Made by a program: the position numbers and the translations under genes | Assembly (NCBI GenBank): GCA_020284085.1 | Contig: JACEVL010000690.1 | Coordinates: forward strand, 191,501 to 255,500 | DNA from: Aporrectodea caliginosa | Taxonomy: Eukaryota > Annelida > Clitellata > Crassiclitellata > Lumbricidae | Direction of reading: 5' to 3' | Length of the DNA stretch: 64,000 nucleotides | The notes under the pieces: generated by a model | Databases searched by the model: none | What the model saw: only the letters and a program-made list of their open reading frames with translations | What the model was told of the DNA's origin: nothing | Shown here: positions 62,581 to 64,000 of the stretch, in pieces | Layout of the letters: every line of letters starts with the position of its first letter | How positions within the stretch are numbered: the first letter of the stretch is position 1

Positions 62581-63415
62581 TTATACGGTTCATAATGCTG
62601 GCAATGTTTGTGCTACTGCTATTGGTAATTGTCGTGAGGCACAATCTCTCGTCCATCGCGGCATAGCTTCAACAACACGATATAAAAAGGATATAAATAC
62701 TATCTATCACCCTAATCACGTGACTTCTTATGGAGTGACCCTCGCTCACTCATTTGTCATATATGTCTGGATCACAGTAATTCCATCCATGCACCCGCCA
62801 AAGTTCTGGGTGCCCCAACTCCAATTCGTCCTAAACTGCGCCGCTTGAACCTCAGCCAACAAGCAGAAATATCCGCATATTTCGGAATATATGCAATAAA
62901 CACTACACTGGCTTCCTGTTGCCATCATTTAAGGCCATCTTGTTGATACATGTACGTGCTTCCTTTATTGGCACGTATCACAACTAGGATTGGGCAGCCG
63001 GATCGCAACTATACCCCGAAAAGCAGCTTGATGACAGTGAACATAAAGAAACCATTAACTATTCATGGATGAACTCTTTAGTTTACTGTCTAAAGACAAA
63101 CAACCATTTAATATCAAGTATTACACAGCAGCATTAAAAGGAATTAAAGAGGTAATGCTCGCATGTAAACTGGACGCATTCACTGGACGATCGTCTGCTT
63201 TCACTTATCTCGAAATCTTCACTAGTCCCCGAACTTTCCCCCCTCCCCATTTCACTCAACGCCTACGCTCAGCAATGAATGCTTGCGCCTTGGTCAAGTC
63301 TTTCCCCTCTGCCTGAAGCTTATCCGTGAATGACTGAGGACACACGGGATAGGCTGGACTCGACTACGAATAAATATTGACAAAGCTCCCAGTCTGTGTC
63401 ATATGTACGCAGGAT
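62581..63415. other. decayed sequence, possibly further LINE relics
   Basis: CACTGGCTTCCTGTTGCC at about 62898 would read HWLPVA in one frame, as in CR1/L2 elements, but the surroundings are full of stops. The 83-residue frame at 63065-63316 is unrecognised. Confidence 0.35.
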
Positions 63416-63417
63416 GA

Positions 63418-63420
63418 TGA

Positions 63421-63451
<31 letters not shown>

Positions 63452-63628
63452 ATATACTATTTTCGTTTCTTGAAACAATCCGGTTAACAAATCGCAACCG
63501 GGTATGTGTACAAATATGCAATTGAAACAATTCACAAGAACACAAATGACAGAAGACATATATCTTAACTACTAACAGAACAGACAGCCTGCAATACATC
63601 ATGTTGTTGTTGTTGTTTTTGTTGTTGT

Positions 63629-63707
<79 letters not shown>

Positions 63708-63715
63708 GTGGAAGT
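63418..63715. repeat. (TTG)n and (ATG)n triplet arrays with SINE fragment
   Basis: TTG at 63420-63450; a 38-bp SINE fragment (63561-63598) matching the copy at 55472-55680; then TTG at 63603-63630 and ATG at 63631-63707. Confidence 0.9.
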
Positions 63716-63879
63716 GAGACTGTTTACAACAAAAGTAACATATTGCTCTTTGCACAGGTAAAATATTGTCCATGATATAGGTCAAACATAACTCATGATG
63801 TACATAAAAAATACAGTTATGGCCCATCATTTAGGATTTTAGGCTAAATTAATGCATTATGTTGCATAGGTCCAATGAT

Positions 63880-64000
63880 ATTCATGATATGGTCTCATGA
63901 TAGGTTCATGATAGGTTCATGATAGGTTCACGATATAGGTTCATGATATAGGGTCACGATACAGGTTCATGATATAGGTTCATGAAAGGTTCGTGATAGA
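63880..64000. repeat. 11-17 bp tandem repeat at the right edge
   Basis: TAGGTTCATGA units with ATATAGG extensions, repeated at least eight times and running off the window. Confidence 0.9.

Overview
This window is animal nuclear DNA: spliced exons with GT/AG borders, tRNA-derived SINEs, LINE fragments, mariner and hAT elements and abundant microsatellites. The two recognisable genes are animal-specific families (a neuronal-type carbonic-anhydrase-related protein and a TRPC cation channel). The very high repeat load and compact short exons suggest a marine invertebrate, perhaps an echinoderm, hemichordate or similar lineage; the sequence alone does not fix the species.

Genes. Both lie on the minus strand. 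At the left edge (1748-1884) there is one exon of a carbonic-anhydrase-related protein of the CA10/CA11 type; its other exons were not found. From 61180 down to 39485 there is an apparently complete TRPC4/5-like channel gene. I reconstruct 12 coding exons whose phases all match, giving about 1022 residues: ankyrin repeats (exons 1-3), pre-S1 region (4-5), S1-S6 with pore (5-9), TRP box (10), a C-terminal helix segment (11) and a long low-complexity tail (12).

Repeats, left to right. 2816-4712 is a decayed mariner with TA target duplication, itself interrupted by a 942-bp insertion. 6825-14637 is a giant foldback structure: two nearly identical 3.5-kb inverted arms around a 744-bp core, with no transposase. 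15895-22740 and 23373-29664 are a direct tandem segmental duplication. Its first 4.2 kb is nearly identical between copies while the rest is about 10 percent diverged; copy A holds a LINE insertion for which copy B is the empty site. 29.7-39.3 kb is mostly microsatellite, SINE copies and triplet-repeat arrays. The TRPC introns hold a 1.9-kb AT-rich minisatellite, a 24-bp minisatellite directly beside an ankyrin exon, LINE fragments and small hAT-type MITEs. The right end (61.6-64 kb) has a LINE 3' end and short tandem repeats.

I see no CRISPR array, rRNA, true tRNA gene, operon or bacterial-type system. The most unusual structures are the foldback element, the two-age tandem duplication with its templated insertion, and the TRPC gene's altered pore-helix motif and repeat-embedded splice sites.
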